Program-made: the position numbers and the translations under genes | From: JAWVZB01 sp033722375 | GTDB lineage: Bacteria > Actinomycetota > Nitriliruptoria > Nitriliruptorales > Nitriliruptoraceae | Assembly: GCA_033722375.1 (NCBI GenBank) | Contig: JAWVZB010000082.1 | Span: 1 to 13,977 of the forward strand | Direction of reading: 5' to 3' | DNA: 13,977 bases | Shown here: positions 1 to 6,994 of the stretch, one piece after another | How positions within the stretch are numbered: the stretch's first letter is position 1 | Layout: each line of letters opens with the position of its first letter | Notes under the pieces: generated by a model | What the model was told of the DNA's origin: nothing | Database searches by the model: none | The model's input: only the letters and a program-made list of their open reading frames with translations

Positions 1-191
1 GGCCACGCGCTGGTCACCTCGGCTACGGGCTTGAGGTAGCCGAGCAGGATCACGAGCACCCCGAGCCCCAGCAGCGAGGCTCCCGTGGCCGGCACCCAGG
101 TGGGACTCGGCTCGGGGTTGGGCGGGGGCGGATTGACGTTCTTCGGGCGCGGTCTCGTCTCGCCTTTGCGGCGGTGTCGGCTCTTCGGCAT
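1..191 (-). CDS. crgA: Cell division protein CrgA, N-terminal part (runs off left edge)
   Basis: The first 63 residues are visible. They begin MPKSRHRRKG, followed by a basic, proline-rich cytoplasmic tail (PNPEPSPTWVPATG around residues 24-37), then a first membrane segment at about residues 37-54 (ASLLGLGVLVILLGYL). The C-terminal second membrane helix lies outside the window; CrgA proteins are normally around 80-95 residues with two helices. In actinobacteria CrgA is an inner-membrane divisome protein that interacts with FtsZ, FtsQ and the septal penicillin-binding proteins and affects septum formation. The ATG at 191 is chosen because the MPKS start is typical of the family and a GGGA ribosome-binding element (complement of 198-201) lies 6 bases upstream. 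It is divergent from the sortase gene, and the crgA–trpG–pknB order further right agrees with the assignment. Incomplete only because of the window edge. Confidence 0.88.
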   Translation of the reverse strand, partial: MPKSRHRRKGETRPRPKNVNPPPPNPEPSPTWVPATGASLLGLGVLVILLGYLKPVAEVTSAW

Positions 192-325
192 CGCGGATCC
201 CAGCTCGGTCGTGCGCGGTCACAAGGCTACCGGCTGCGCCATCGGCGCCGGGGGTCGTCGCCGGTGCGCCCCGCTCGTGTCCGTGACGGATCGCGACGGG
301 GGAAGTCGAACAGGGGGCCGCTGGT

Positions 326-331
326 TACTCT
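326..331 (+). promoter_or_regulatory. Candidate -10 element for the sortase gene
   Basis: TACTCT matches the actinobacterial TANNNT -10 pattern. A start of transcription about 7 bases downstream would give a leader of roughly 27 bases carrying the AGGAG ribosome-binding site before the ATG at 365. No good -35 hexamer is seen at 16-18 bases upstream, so this is a weak prediction. Confidence 0.35.
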
Positions 332-349
332 GTGCGGGGACGTTGCTGC

Positions 350-354
350 GAGGA
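350..354 (+). promoter_or_regulatory. Ribosome-binding site that sets the sortase start
   Basis: AGGAG lies 10 bases before the ATG at 365. It favours that ATG over the upstream in-frame GTG at 332, which would put the ribosome-binding site inside the coding region and directly abut the candidate -10 element. Confidence 0.6.
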
Positions 355-364
355 GTCGGCCGAG

Positions 365-1024
365 ATGCTGAAGGTGGTCCGCTTCACCGGGTGGACCCTG
401 ATCACGGGCGGGGTCCTCATCCTGCTCTACCTCGTCTACCTGCTGTTCTTCACCAACGTCACCACCGACCGCGCGCAGCAGGAGCTGCTCGAGGAGTGGA
501 GCCTCGAGGTCGGTGACCCCGGTGAGGCGCTTCCTGCCGAGCCGGTCGACGAGCCCGACACCGACGTCGAGCAGCAGGCGGTCGACCCCGGCAGCGCCTA
601 CGCGGTCATGTGGTTCGACCGGCCCGGCAGCGACGAGCCGCTCGTCCACGCCGACCCGCTCTACGTGGTCGAAGGCGTGACGCTCGACCACCTGAAGCGT
701 GGTCCGGGTCACTACCCCGACACGGGCCCTCCCGGCACGCCGGGGAACTTCGCGATCTCCGGGCACCGGACCACCTACGGCGCCCCGTTCTACAACCTCG
801 ACGACCTCCAGGCGGGTGATCGTGTCCACGTGGTGGACCGGGACGGCAAGGAGTGGGTCTACGAGGTCACCGAGCAGCGGATCGTCGCTCCGACCGACGT
901 CTGGGTCCTCGAGAGCGACCCGCTCGGCACCGGTCAGCCGACGATGACGATCACGACCTGCCACCCCCGGTTCTCGGCTGCGCAGCGGCTGATCGTCTTC
1001 GCCGAGCTCGTGGAGAGCACGTAA
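365..1024 (+). CDS. Class E sortase (transpeptidase)
   Basis: A 219-residue membrane-anchored cysteine transpeptidase that links surface proteins carrying a C-terminal sorting signal to the cell wall. One N-terminal membrane segment (about residues 7-30, VRFTGWTLITGGVLILLYLV) acts as an uncleaved anchor. An acidic linker follows to about residue 80, then the sortase beta-barrel. The catalytic residues are visible: His134 in ISGHRTTYGAPF, Cys199 in the TITTC motif, and Arg208 in HPRFSAAQRL. The TxTTCHP form with R nine residues after the Cys is typical of the actinobacterial class E (SrtE) type, which in studied species prefers LAXTG-like signals. Sortases occur next to crgA and pabA/trpG in Streptomyces, so the place is ordinary. 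It is followed 20 bp later by a small membrane protein, probably cotranscribed. No sorting-signal protein is seen in the window. Confidence 0.92.
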   Translation: MLKVVRFTGWTLITGGVLILLYLVYLLFFTNVTTDRAQQELLEEWSLEVGDPGEALPAEPVDEPDTDVEQQAVDPGSAYAVMWFDRPGSDEPLVHADPLYVVEGVTLDHLKRGPGHYPDTGPPGTPGNFAISGHRTTYGAPFYNLDDLQAGDRVHVVDRDGKEWVYEVTEQRIVAPTDVWVLESDPLGTGQPTMTITTCHPRFSAAQRLIVFAELVEST

Positions 1025-1031
1025 CCGACCC

Positions 1032-1039
1032 GAGGGGGA
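1032..1039 (+). promoter_or_regulatory. Ribosome-binding site of the 44-residue membrane protein
   Basis: GAGGGGGA lies 5 bases before the ATG at 1045. This strong, well-spaced site is the main evidence that the very short frame behind it is translated. Confidence 0.6.
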
Positions 1040-1044
1040 CCGGC

Positions 1045-1179
1045 ATGGCGTGGCGTGATCTGAACCGCTGGGTCCGGGTGGCGATCCTGGCGGTCGTGGC
1101 GGCGGGGATCGTCGTGCTGCTGTTCACGGTCGTGTTCCCCTGGGTCGAGCAGTACCTGGCCGACCCGACGCTCGGCTGA
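1045..1179 (+). CDS. Small single-pass membrane protein, function unknown
   Basis: A 44-residue protein with a short basic N-terminus (MAWRDLNRWVR), one membrane helix at about residues 11-31 (VAILAVVAAGIVVLLFTVVF) and a short acidic C-terminal end (WVEQYLADPTLG) predicted on the outside. It begins 20 bp after the sortase stop behind a strong ribosome-binding site, so it is very likely in the sortase operon. I do not recognise a named family. Small hydrophobic proteins are found around the sortase/pabA genes of other actinobacteria, so it could be an accessory or regulatory microprotein of the sortase, but that is inference from position only. Being so short, it is easily missed by gene callers. 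Confidence 0.65.
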   Translation: MAWRDLNRWVRVAILAVVAAGIVVLLFTVVFPWVEQYLADPTLG

Positions 1180-1185
1180 CCCTGA

Positions 1186-2250
1186 TCAGCTCGTGCGGTC
1201 GCGGATGAACACCGCCATCGCCTCGAGCGCGGCGGTGACCTCCGGCTCGAGGTCCAGCTCGGCGACCGCGGCGAGCGCCTCCTCGACCCGCTCTGCGATG
1301 TAGTGCTCGGTGGCGTCGAGGCCGCCCGACGAGACCATCGCCTCGCGCAGCCACCCCGCCGCCGCCTGGTCGAGGCCCGGGTCGCCGAGGAGCGAGAGGA
1401 ACCGCGCGCGGTCCTCCGGGTCGAGTCGTGCCACGGTCTCGGCGACGAGCAGGGTCCGCTTGCCCTCGCAGAGGTCCGAGGCGACCGACTTCCCCGTTTC
1501 GTGCTCCTCGCCGAACACGCCGAGCACGTCGTCGCGGACCTGGAACGCGCGGCCGAGCGGCTCGCCGACCCGCCCGAGGCCGGTGACCAGTCGCTCGTCG
1601 CCCCCACCGAGCAGCGCCCCGATCTCGAGCGGGCGCGCGACCGAGTAGCGGCCCGATTTCAGGCTCGCCACCGTCACCGCGAGCTCCCGGGACGTCGCCC
1701 CGCTCTGGGAGGCATGGACATCGACGTACTGGCCGGCCATCACCTCCTCCCGCAGCAGGGTGAAGTGGTGGAACGCCCCGAGCAGTCGCTCGGCGTCGAG
1801 GTCGGCCGAGAGGAACAGCTCGTCCGCCTGCACGAACGCGAGGTCGCCGAGCAGCACCGCCGCTGCCGCGCCGAACGCGTCGGGATCCCCGTCCCAGCCC
1901 TCCTCACGGTGCAGTGCTGCGAAGCGACGATGCACCGACTGGCGGCCCCGGCGGGTCGGCGCGGCGTCGATGAGGTCGTCGTGGACCAGCGCACAGGTGT
2001 GGAGGAGCTCGAGCGCCAGCGCCGGGCCCATCACGGGCTCGAGCTCGGTCCCGCCTGCGGCCCGGTAGCCGAGCAGCAGCAGGGTCGGGCGCAGGCGCTT
2101 GCCGCCGCCGAGGACGAACCCTCGCAGCTCGGCGACGACCGGCGCCAGGGCCGGGTGCAGCGACGCCACACGCGGCAGGGTGTTGTCGAGGTGCGCTTCC
2201 AGGGCCGCGTCCACCGCGGCCCGGATGTCCTCGAACGTCTGGGTGTCCAC
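1186..2250 (-). CDS. idsA: Polyprenyl diphosphate synthase (IdsA-type GGPP/FPP synthase)
   Basis: A 354-residue all-helical trans-prenyltransferase that condenses isopentenyl diphosphate with allylic diphosphates in the cytoplasm to make farnesyl-, geranylgeranyl- or longer chains for carotenoids, quinones or cell-wall lipid carriers. Visible motifs are GGGKRLRP (residues 48-55), the first aspartate-rich motif HDDLID (90-95) followed by RRG, the GQYVDV helix (173-178), a conserved Lys (SLKSG, 196-200), the second aspartate-rich region QVRDDVLGVFG (237-247), and EGKRTLL (262-268). The second motif is DDxxG rather than the classical DDxxD, which is usual in actinobacterial IdsA proteins. The first is the short DDxxD form without the two-residue insertion of IspA-type enzymes. 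Cys86 and Ala87 just before the first motif do not block the product pocket, so GGPP or longer is possible. The start is a GTG with no clear ribosome-binding site. Divergent from the acyl-CoA ligase; convergent with the sortase operon. Confidence 0.9.
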   Translation of the reverse strand: MDTQTFEDIRAAVDAALEAHLDNTLPRVASLHPALAPVVAELRGFVLGGGKRLRPTLLLLGYRAAGGTELEPVMGPALALELLHTCALVHDDLIDAAPTRRGRQSVHRRFAALHREEGWDGDPDAFGAAAAVLLGDLAFVQADELFLSADLDAERLLGAFHHFTLLREEVMAGQYVDVHASQSGATSRELAVTVASLKSGRYSVARPLEIGALLGGGDERLVTGLGRVGEPLGRAFQVRDDVLGVFGEEHETGKSVASDLCEGKRTLLVAETVARLDPEDRARFLSLLGDPGLDQAAAGWLREAMVSSGGLDATEHYIAERVEEALAAVAELDLEPEVTAALEAMAVFIRDRTS

Positions 2251-2409
2251 TGTCGTCCGTGATCGCCGGCGGTGGGACCGCCGAGCCTACGGTCAGCGGC
2301 GCCACCCAGGGGCGAGCTGCCCGCCGATAGACTCGTCGCGTTCATCTCCCTCCCGGTTTCGGACGAGTCCTTGGGCGACGCCTCCTCCGGCGGGTCGACG
2401 GCGACGACG
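2251..2409. other. Divergent intergenic region idsA / acyl-CoA ligase
   Basis: This 159-bp gap must carry promoters for both directions. TAGACT at 2328-2333 (+) and TAGGCT as the complement of 2284-2289 (−) have the TANNNT form of -10 elements, but neither has a recognisable -35. No inverted repeat, riboswitch-like structure or small gene stands out. The plus-strand frame of the ligase stays open back to 2272, but that extra peptide looks non-coding. Confidence 0.4.
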
Positions 2410-4148
2410 ATGCCCGATCCCGCCAGCATCGACCGGCCGTGGATCGCGGCCTACCCGCCCGGCGTCCCCCCGTCGTACGACTACCCGGCGGTCCCGTTGG
2501 GGCGGTTCCTCGACGACGCCGCCCGGGACTTCCCCGACCACACCGCGACCTGGTTCCGGGGTGCGACCCTGAGCTGGCGCGAGGTGCGCGACCGCGTCGA
2601 CCGGCTGGCTGGGGCGCTGTGGGACCTGGGGGTCGACCACGGCGACCGGGTAGCGGTCGTCCTCCCGAACCTCCCGGCACATCCGATCGCGACGTTCGCG
2701 GTGCTGCGACTGGGTGCGGTCGTGGTGCAGGCCAACCCGCTGCTGACCGAGGACGAGCTCACCCGCCAGCTCGATGACGCGGGGTGCCGCGTGGCGATCG
2801 GGCTGACCACGCACGTCGACAAGCTCAACGCGGTGCGCGACGCCGTGGCACCGCTCGAGCATCTGATCGTGAGCAGCGTGGGCGATTGGCTCCCGGTACT
2901 CGGACGCCTGCTCTACCCCCTGGTCGGACGGCGGCGGGGCCCCTACCGCAAGCTCCGCGACAGCGACGGCGCGCTCGCCTTCGAGGAGCTCCTCGAGTCG
3001 ACACCCCCGATCGTCGATCCCCCACAGTTGTCGCCGGACGACGTCGCGCTCCTCCAGTACACCGGCGGCACCACGGGCGAGCCCCGCGGGGTGGTGCTGA
3101 CCCACGCGAACCTCGTGGCCAACGCGTTCCAGGCACGGCTGTGGCTGCCAGACATCCGGGCCGGCCACGAGCGGATCCTGGCTGCGCTGCCGTTCTTCCA
3201 CGTGTACGGGCTCACCCTCGGGATGCTCACCGGGGTGCTGTCGGCAGCGACGCTGGTACTCCAGGCGCGCTGGGACGCCGCCGAGGCGCTCGAGCTGATC
3301 GACCGGACCCGCCCCACGATCTTCCCTGGCGTGCCGGTCATGTACGAGGCTCTCGCCGAGAACGACGATGTCGGCAAGCACGACATCAGCTCGATCCGGG
3401 CGTGCGTCTCGGGTGCCGCCCCGCTCCCCCGAGCTGTGGCGGAGCGGTTCGAGCGGCTGACGAACGGGGCGCGGCTGCGCGAGGGCTACGGGCTGTCCGA
3501 GTGCTCCCCACTGACGCACGCCAACCCGATCTACGGACGCAGCAAGCCGGGCACGATCGGGCTGCCGGTCACCGACACCGTCGCGATCGTGGTGGACCCG
3601 GACGACCCCACCCGGGAGGTGGCGCACGGCGAGACCGGCGAGCTCGCGATCCACGGGCCACAGGTCATGGCGGGCTACTGGAACCGCCCCGACGAGACCG
3701 CGGACGCGATCGTCGACGGTTGGCTCCTCACGGGTGACCTGGGAGTTCGTGACGAGGAGGGGTTCTTCACGATCGTCGACCGCAAGAAGGACGTGGTGGT
3801 GCTGCCGTCCGGCCACAACGTCTACCCGGGGGAGGTCGAGGCGGTCCTCCTCCAGCACCCGGGCGTGGCGGAGGCGATGGTGGTGGGGGCCCCGACCCCC
3901 GACGGCGAGGCGGTCCACGCCTTCCTCGTGATGCGACCCACCTTCGAGGTCCCCGACGAGGAGCTCGTGGCCCACTGCCGACAGCATCTCGTCGGCTACA
4001 AGGTCCCGAGCCGGATCGAACGGCGTGACGAGCTGCCGAGCACCGCCGTCGGCAAGCCTCTGCGTCGCGAGTTGCGTCCCGAGCCTCGTGACGCCGAGCC
4101 CGCCGAGGACGGCGACCTGGACCCCGAGCGTGACCAGAGGCGGGTCGG

Positions 4149-4152
<4 letters not shown>
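2410..4152 (+). CDS. Long-chain fatty acid–CoA ligase (AMP-forming, FadD-like)
   Basis: A 580-residue soluble adenylate-forming enzyme that activates a carboxylic acid, probably a fatty acid, to its acyl-AMP and then acyl-CoA. The signature motifs are present in order: the phosphate-binding loop YTGGTTGEPRG (217-227), the A5 motif GYGLSE (359-364), the TGD motif (441-443), the hinge DRKKD (457-461), and the C-terminal catalytic lysine Lys549 in VGKPLRRE. The N-terminal RPWIAAYPPGVPPSYDYP region is typical of actinobacterial FadD-type ligases, and the length is normal. The ATG at 2410 fits the family start; upstream codons to 2272 add an unconserved-looking peptide, and no strong ribosome-binding site is seen. 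Its TGA overlaps the ATG of the next gene by 4 bp, implying coupled translation with the PabA/TrpG subunit. Substrate cannot be read from sequence; a MenE-like or other acid ligase role is less likely but not excluded. Confidence 0.88.
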
Positions 4153-4745
<593 letters not shown>

Positions 4746-4751
4746 GTCCCG

Positions 4752-5735
4752 CTAGCGCTCGAGGGCCTCGATGGCCTCGTCGAGTGTCGCCACCCCGATG
4801 ACCTCGAGCCCGGCCGGTGCCACCGCCTGTGCCTGCTCGGCCTGGGCGGCCGGCACGAGCATCAGGTCGGCACCGGCGTCCCGGGCCGAGAACACCTTCT
4901 CCTGGATGCCGCCGATCGGGCCCACGTTCCCCTCGCCGTCGATCGTGCCGGTCCCGGCGATGGTGCGCCCCGCTGCCAGATCGTCCTCGCTCACGAGGTC
5001 GTAGACGGTGAGGGCGACCATCATCCCGGCGGACGGGCCCCCGATCCGTGTCTCCTCGTCGAGGCTGACCTCGAACGGCAGGGAGATCTCCGACGCCAGC
5101 GTCTGGATGATCACCCCGAGACCGGGACGGTCGAGATCGGGCACGGAGCCGGCCCGGACCTCCACGTCGACGGTCTCGTCGTCGCGGGCGACCGTGAGCG
5201 AGATCGTCTCGCCCATCCGCACGTCGATCAGGAGCTCGATGAGCTGCTCTGCGGAGCGGACGTCCTCACCGTTGACCTCGATGATGCGGTCGCCGGCACG
5301 CAGCGCATCGGCAGCCGGCCCGCCTGGCAGCACCGAGAACACCACCGGTCGGGTCGCGATCTCCACCTCGTAGCCGGCCGCGCGGAGCCCTACGCCCGCT
5401 GCGACCTCGAACGCCTGTTGGAACTGCTGGCGCTGCAGCCGGAAGTACTCGCTCTCGTCGATGCTCGGCGGTATGACCTGATCGCGCCGCTGGATCTCGC
5501 GCTCCGGCGAGATCCACGCCTCGACCGCTCCGACGAGTGACGGCTGCTTGACGCGGATCGTCAACAGCTCCAGGGAGCCGTTGATGGCGGTCGTGCTGGT
5601 CCCCTCGATCTGCACGATCTCGGTGACCGGGGTGGAGCCACCGGGCACCAGCTCGGCCAGCGGCATCGGGACCACGAAGGTCGAGGCGACGATGAGCATC
5701 GCCGACAGCGAGTAGAACAGCACCCGGGCGATCAC
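4752..5735 (-). CDS. PDZ–Lon (S16) domain serine protease, YlbL-like
   Basis: A 327-residue membrane-anchored protease acting on the outer face of the cytoplasmic membrane. An N-terminal hydrophobic segment (about residues 4-26) is followed by an alpha/beta linker region, a PDZ domain (about 128-195, with the LPGGPAADALRAGDRIIEVNG core) and a Lon-type proteolytic domain. The Ser/Lys dyad is visible: Ser235 in GGPSAGM and Lys280 in GGIQEK. There is no ATPase domain, as in Bacillus YlbL (DdcP), which degrades a cell-division inhibitor after DNA damage, and in the actinobacterial homologues. The GTG start at 5735 overlaps the upstream M50 protease stop as GTGA, so the two genes are translationally coupled. 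The long open frame continuing upstream of 5735 is a shadow of the M50 gene. Substrate unknown. Confidence 0.9.
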   Translation of the reverse strand: MIARVLFYSLSAMLIVASTFVVPMPLAELVPGGSTPVTEIVQIEGTSTTAINGSLELLTIRVKQPSLVGAVEAWISPEREIQRRDQVIPPSIDESEYFRLQRQQFQQAFEVAAGVGLRAAGYEVEIATRPVVFSVLPGGPAADALRAGDRIIEVNGEDVRSAEQLIELLIDVRMGETISLTVARDDETVDVEVRAGSVPDLDRPGLGVIIQTLASEISLPFEVSLDEETRIGGPSAGMMVALTVYDLVSEDDLAAGRTIAGTGTIDGEGNVGPIGGIQEKVFSARDAGADLMLVPAAQAEQAQAVAPAGLEVIGVATLDEAIEALER

Positions 5736-6910
5736 GAGCCCATCCCGACCCCGCGGCGACGGCCGTGCTGCTCCTGGGCGAGGGCATGGAGACGATCGAG
5801 CGCCGCCACCACCTGGCGGCGGCTGAGGAGCGACTGGACCCGTCCGTCGGCATCGACGACCTTCAGGACCTGCTCGTCGTTGATGCGCCGGAGCAGCACC
5901 TTCAGATCCTCGCTCGCGGGGATCGAGGGGATGTGGTCGATGGGGCGCATCACCTCGCCCGCGGTGCGGAAGTTGCGGTCGGTCGGGTCCATCTCCAGCA
6001 CGTCCGGCAGATGCAGCGCCCCGACGATCCGGCCGTCGGACGGTGCGTCCTCGTCGTCGGGGGCGACCACCGGGTAGATGTCGAACCCGGGGGAGGCGGC
6101 GATCTGGTCGGCGATGATGCTGAGGGGCCGGTCCTGGTGCAGGCGGGGCGGGGCGGTCGGTGAGAGGCTCGCCACCGTGCGGCCCTCGAGGAGGAGCTCG
6201 GTCTCGGCCTGTCGGCGCTCGCTCACCGCGGCCTGCCAGAGGAACCAGCCGATGAACCACCACCACAGGGCGTTGAACACCCCGGCGGGGGAGGTGAGCA
6301 CGGCACGGACGCCGAGGAGCCACAACAGGATCGCGACACCCTGCCCGGCGTACGACGCCACCCGAACGGCACGATGGCGGTTGTCGGTGACCGCCCACAC
6401 GATCGACCGGAGCACGCGCCCACCGTCCAGCGGGGCGCCGGGGACGAGGTTGAAGAAGGCGAGGACCACGTTCACCCAGCCCAGGAGCCCGGCGACCTCC
6501 CCGACGATCTCGTAGCCGAGCGCGGTCGCGATCGTGGCGGTGATCCCGAACAGCGCCGCCGCGACCAGGCTCGTGTAGGGCCCCACCGCGGAGATCGCGA
6601 ACTCGTCGAAGGGCCGCTCGGCCTCGAGGTGCATCTCGGTGACCCCGCCGAACAGGAACAGCGTGATCCCCCGGACCTCCACGCCACGGTGCTTGGCCTC
6701 GAGGGCGTGCGCGAGCTCGTGCGCGAGTACGGACCCGAAGAAGAGGAGCGTGCCGGCGACGGCCATCCCGACGGCCATCCCACTGCCTCTGCCCTCCGCG
6801 AACCGGGAGTAGAAGGTCCACACCACCAGCAGCGCGATGAAGATCCACGTGGGATCGATCTTGACGTCGATCCCGCTGATCCGGGCGATGCGGAACGCGC
6901 GTGGGAACAT
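5732..6910 (-). CDS. Site-2 protease family (M50) membrane metalloprotease with CBS domains
   Basis: A 392-residue multi-pass intramembrane zinc protease. Membrane segments cover about residues 20-225. The zinc site is complete: HELAH (His64, Glu65, His68) lies in the second hydrophobic segment, and the second motif NLVPGAPLDGGR (154-165) supplies the third ligand Asp162. GGVTEM (88-93) is the usual conserved loop. The last 150 residues form a CBS-domain pair (about 243-300 and 315-372), a probable nucleotide-sensing cytoplasmic part. This matches the S2P subgroup that includes mycobacterial Rip3 and sporulation SpoIVFB relatives; such enzymes release membrane-tethered regulators such as anti-sigma factors. 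No sigma/anti-sigma gene is present nearby, so the substrate is unknown. The ATG at 6910 begins MFPRAFRIARISGIDVKI, typical for the family. It appears leaderless and is divergent from the eRF1-like gene. It is followed by an overlapping PDZ-Lon protease gene. Confidence 0.92.
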   Translation of the reverse strand: MFPRAFRIARISGIDVKIDPTWIFIALLVVWTFYSRFAEGRGSGMAVGMAVAGTLLFFGSVLAHELAHALEAKHRGVEVRGITLFLFGGVTEMHLEAERPFDEFAISAVGPYTSLVAAALFGITATIATALGYEIVGEVAGLLGWVNVVLAFFNLVPGAPLDGGRVLRSIVWAVTDNRHRAVRVASYAGQGVAILLWLLGVRAVLTSPAGVFNALWWWFIGWFLWQAAVSERRQAETELLLEGRTVASLSPTAPPRLHQDRPLSIIADQIAASPGFDIYPVVAPDDEDAPSDGRIVGALHLPDVLEMDPTDRNFRTAGEVMRPIDHIPSIPASEDLKVLLRRINDEQVLKVVDADGRVQSLLSRRQVVAALDRLHALAQEQHGRRRGVGMGS

Positions 6911-6916
6911 GCTCGG

Positions 6917-6922
6917 ACGGTA
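6917..6922 (-). promoter_or_regulatory. Candidate -10 element for the M50–PDZ-Lon operon, leaderless type
   Basis: Read on the minus strand this is TACCGT (TANNNT pattern), exactly 6 bases upstream of the ATG at 6910. That is the spacing expected when transcription begins at or next to the start codon. No ribosome-binding site lies in between. No -35 consensus was found. Confidence 0.5.
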
Positions 6923-6982
6923 TCGGCGCGTGCCGCCCGGACGTACGGGGCGCTCGCCCACACCGGTTCCCGGAGCGCCCGT

Positions 6983-6988
6983 TATGGT
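6983..6988 (+). promoter_or_regulatory. Candidate -10 element for the eRF1-like gene, leaderless type
   Basis: TATGGT (TANNNT pattern) is followed by six bases (GACCCC) and then the ATG at 6995. No ribosome-binding site is present, so the mRNA probably starts at or near the A of the start codon. The mirror-image arrangement is seen for the divergent gene. No -35 consensus was found. Confidence 0.55.
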
Positions 6989-6994
6989 GACCCC

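Larger units (their letters stand above)
192..364. other. Divergent intergenic region crgA / sortase
   Basis: This 173-bp gap separates two divergent starts and must hold promoters for both genes. On the plus strand there is one plausible -10 element (326-331) and a clear ribosome-binding site (350-354). For the crgA side I can point only to its GGGA ribosome-binding element (198-201); no convincing -10/-35 pair was found. No coding potential or RNA gene is evident. Confidence 0.5.

Noticed and set aside
332..364. GTG start for the sortase at 332
   Set aside because: It abuts the candidate -10 element and the AGGAG at 350-354 would be internal; the ATG at 365 is better placed.
227..964. 245-codon open frame on the minus strand opposite the sortase
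   Set aside because: Composition is a charged mirror of the sortase reading; no recognisable domain, and the sortase has full catalytic motifs.
1303..2262. 319-codon plus-strand open frame opposite idsA
   Set aside because: Antisense shadow in GC-rich DNA; the minus strand encodes complete prenyltransferase motifs.
2272..2409. Upstream extension of the acyl-CoA ligase to 2272
   Set aside because: The added 46 residues look like low-complexity non-coding sequence and would leave only 21 bp for divergent promoters; family proteins start near RPWxAxYPPGV.
2293..3987. 564-codon minus-strand open frame opposite the acyl-CoA ligase
   Set aside because: Antisense shadow; no domain and the plus strand has all adenylation motifs.
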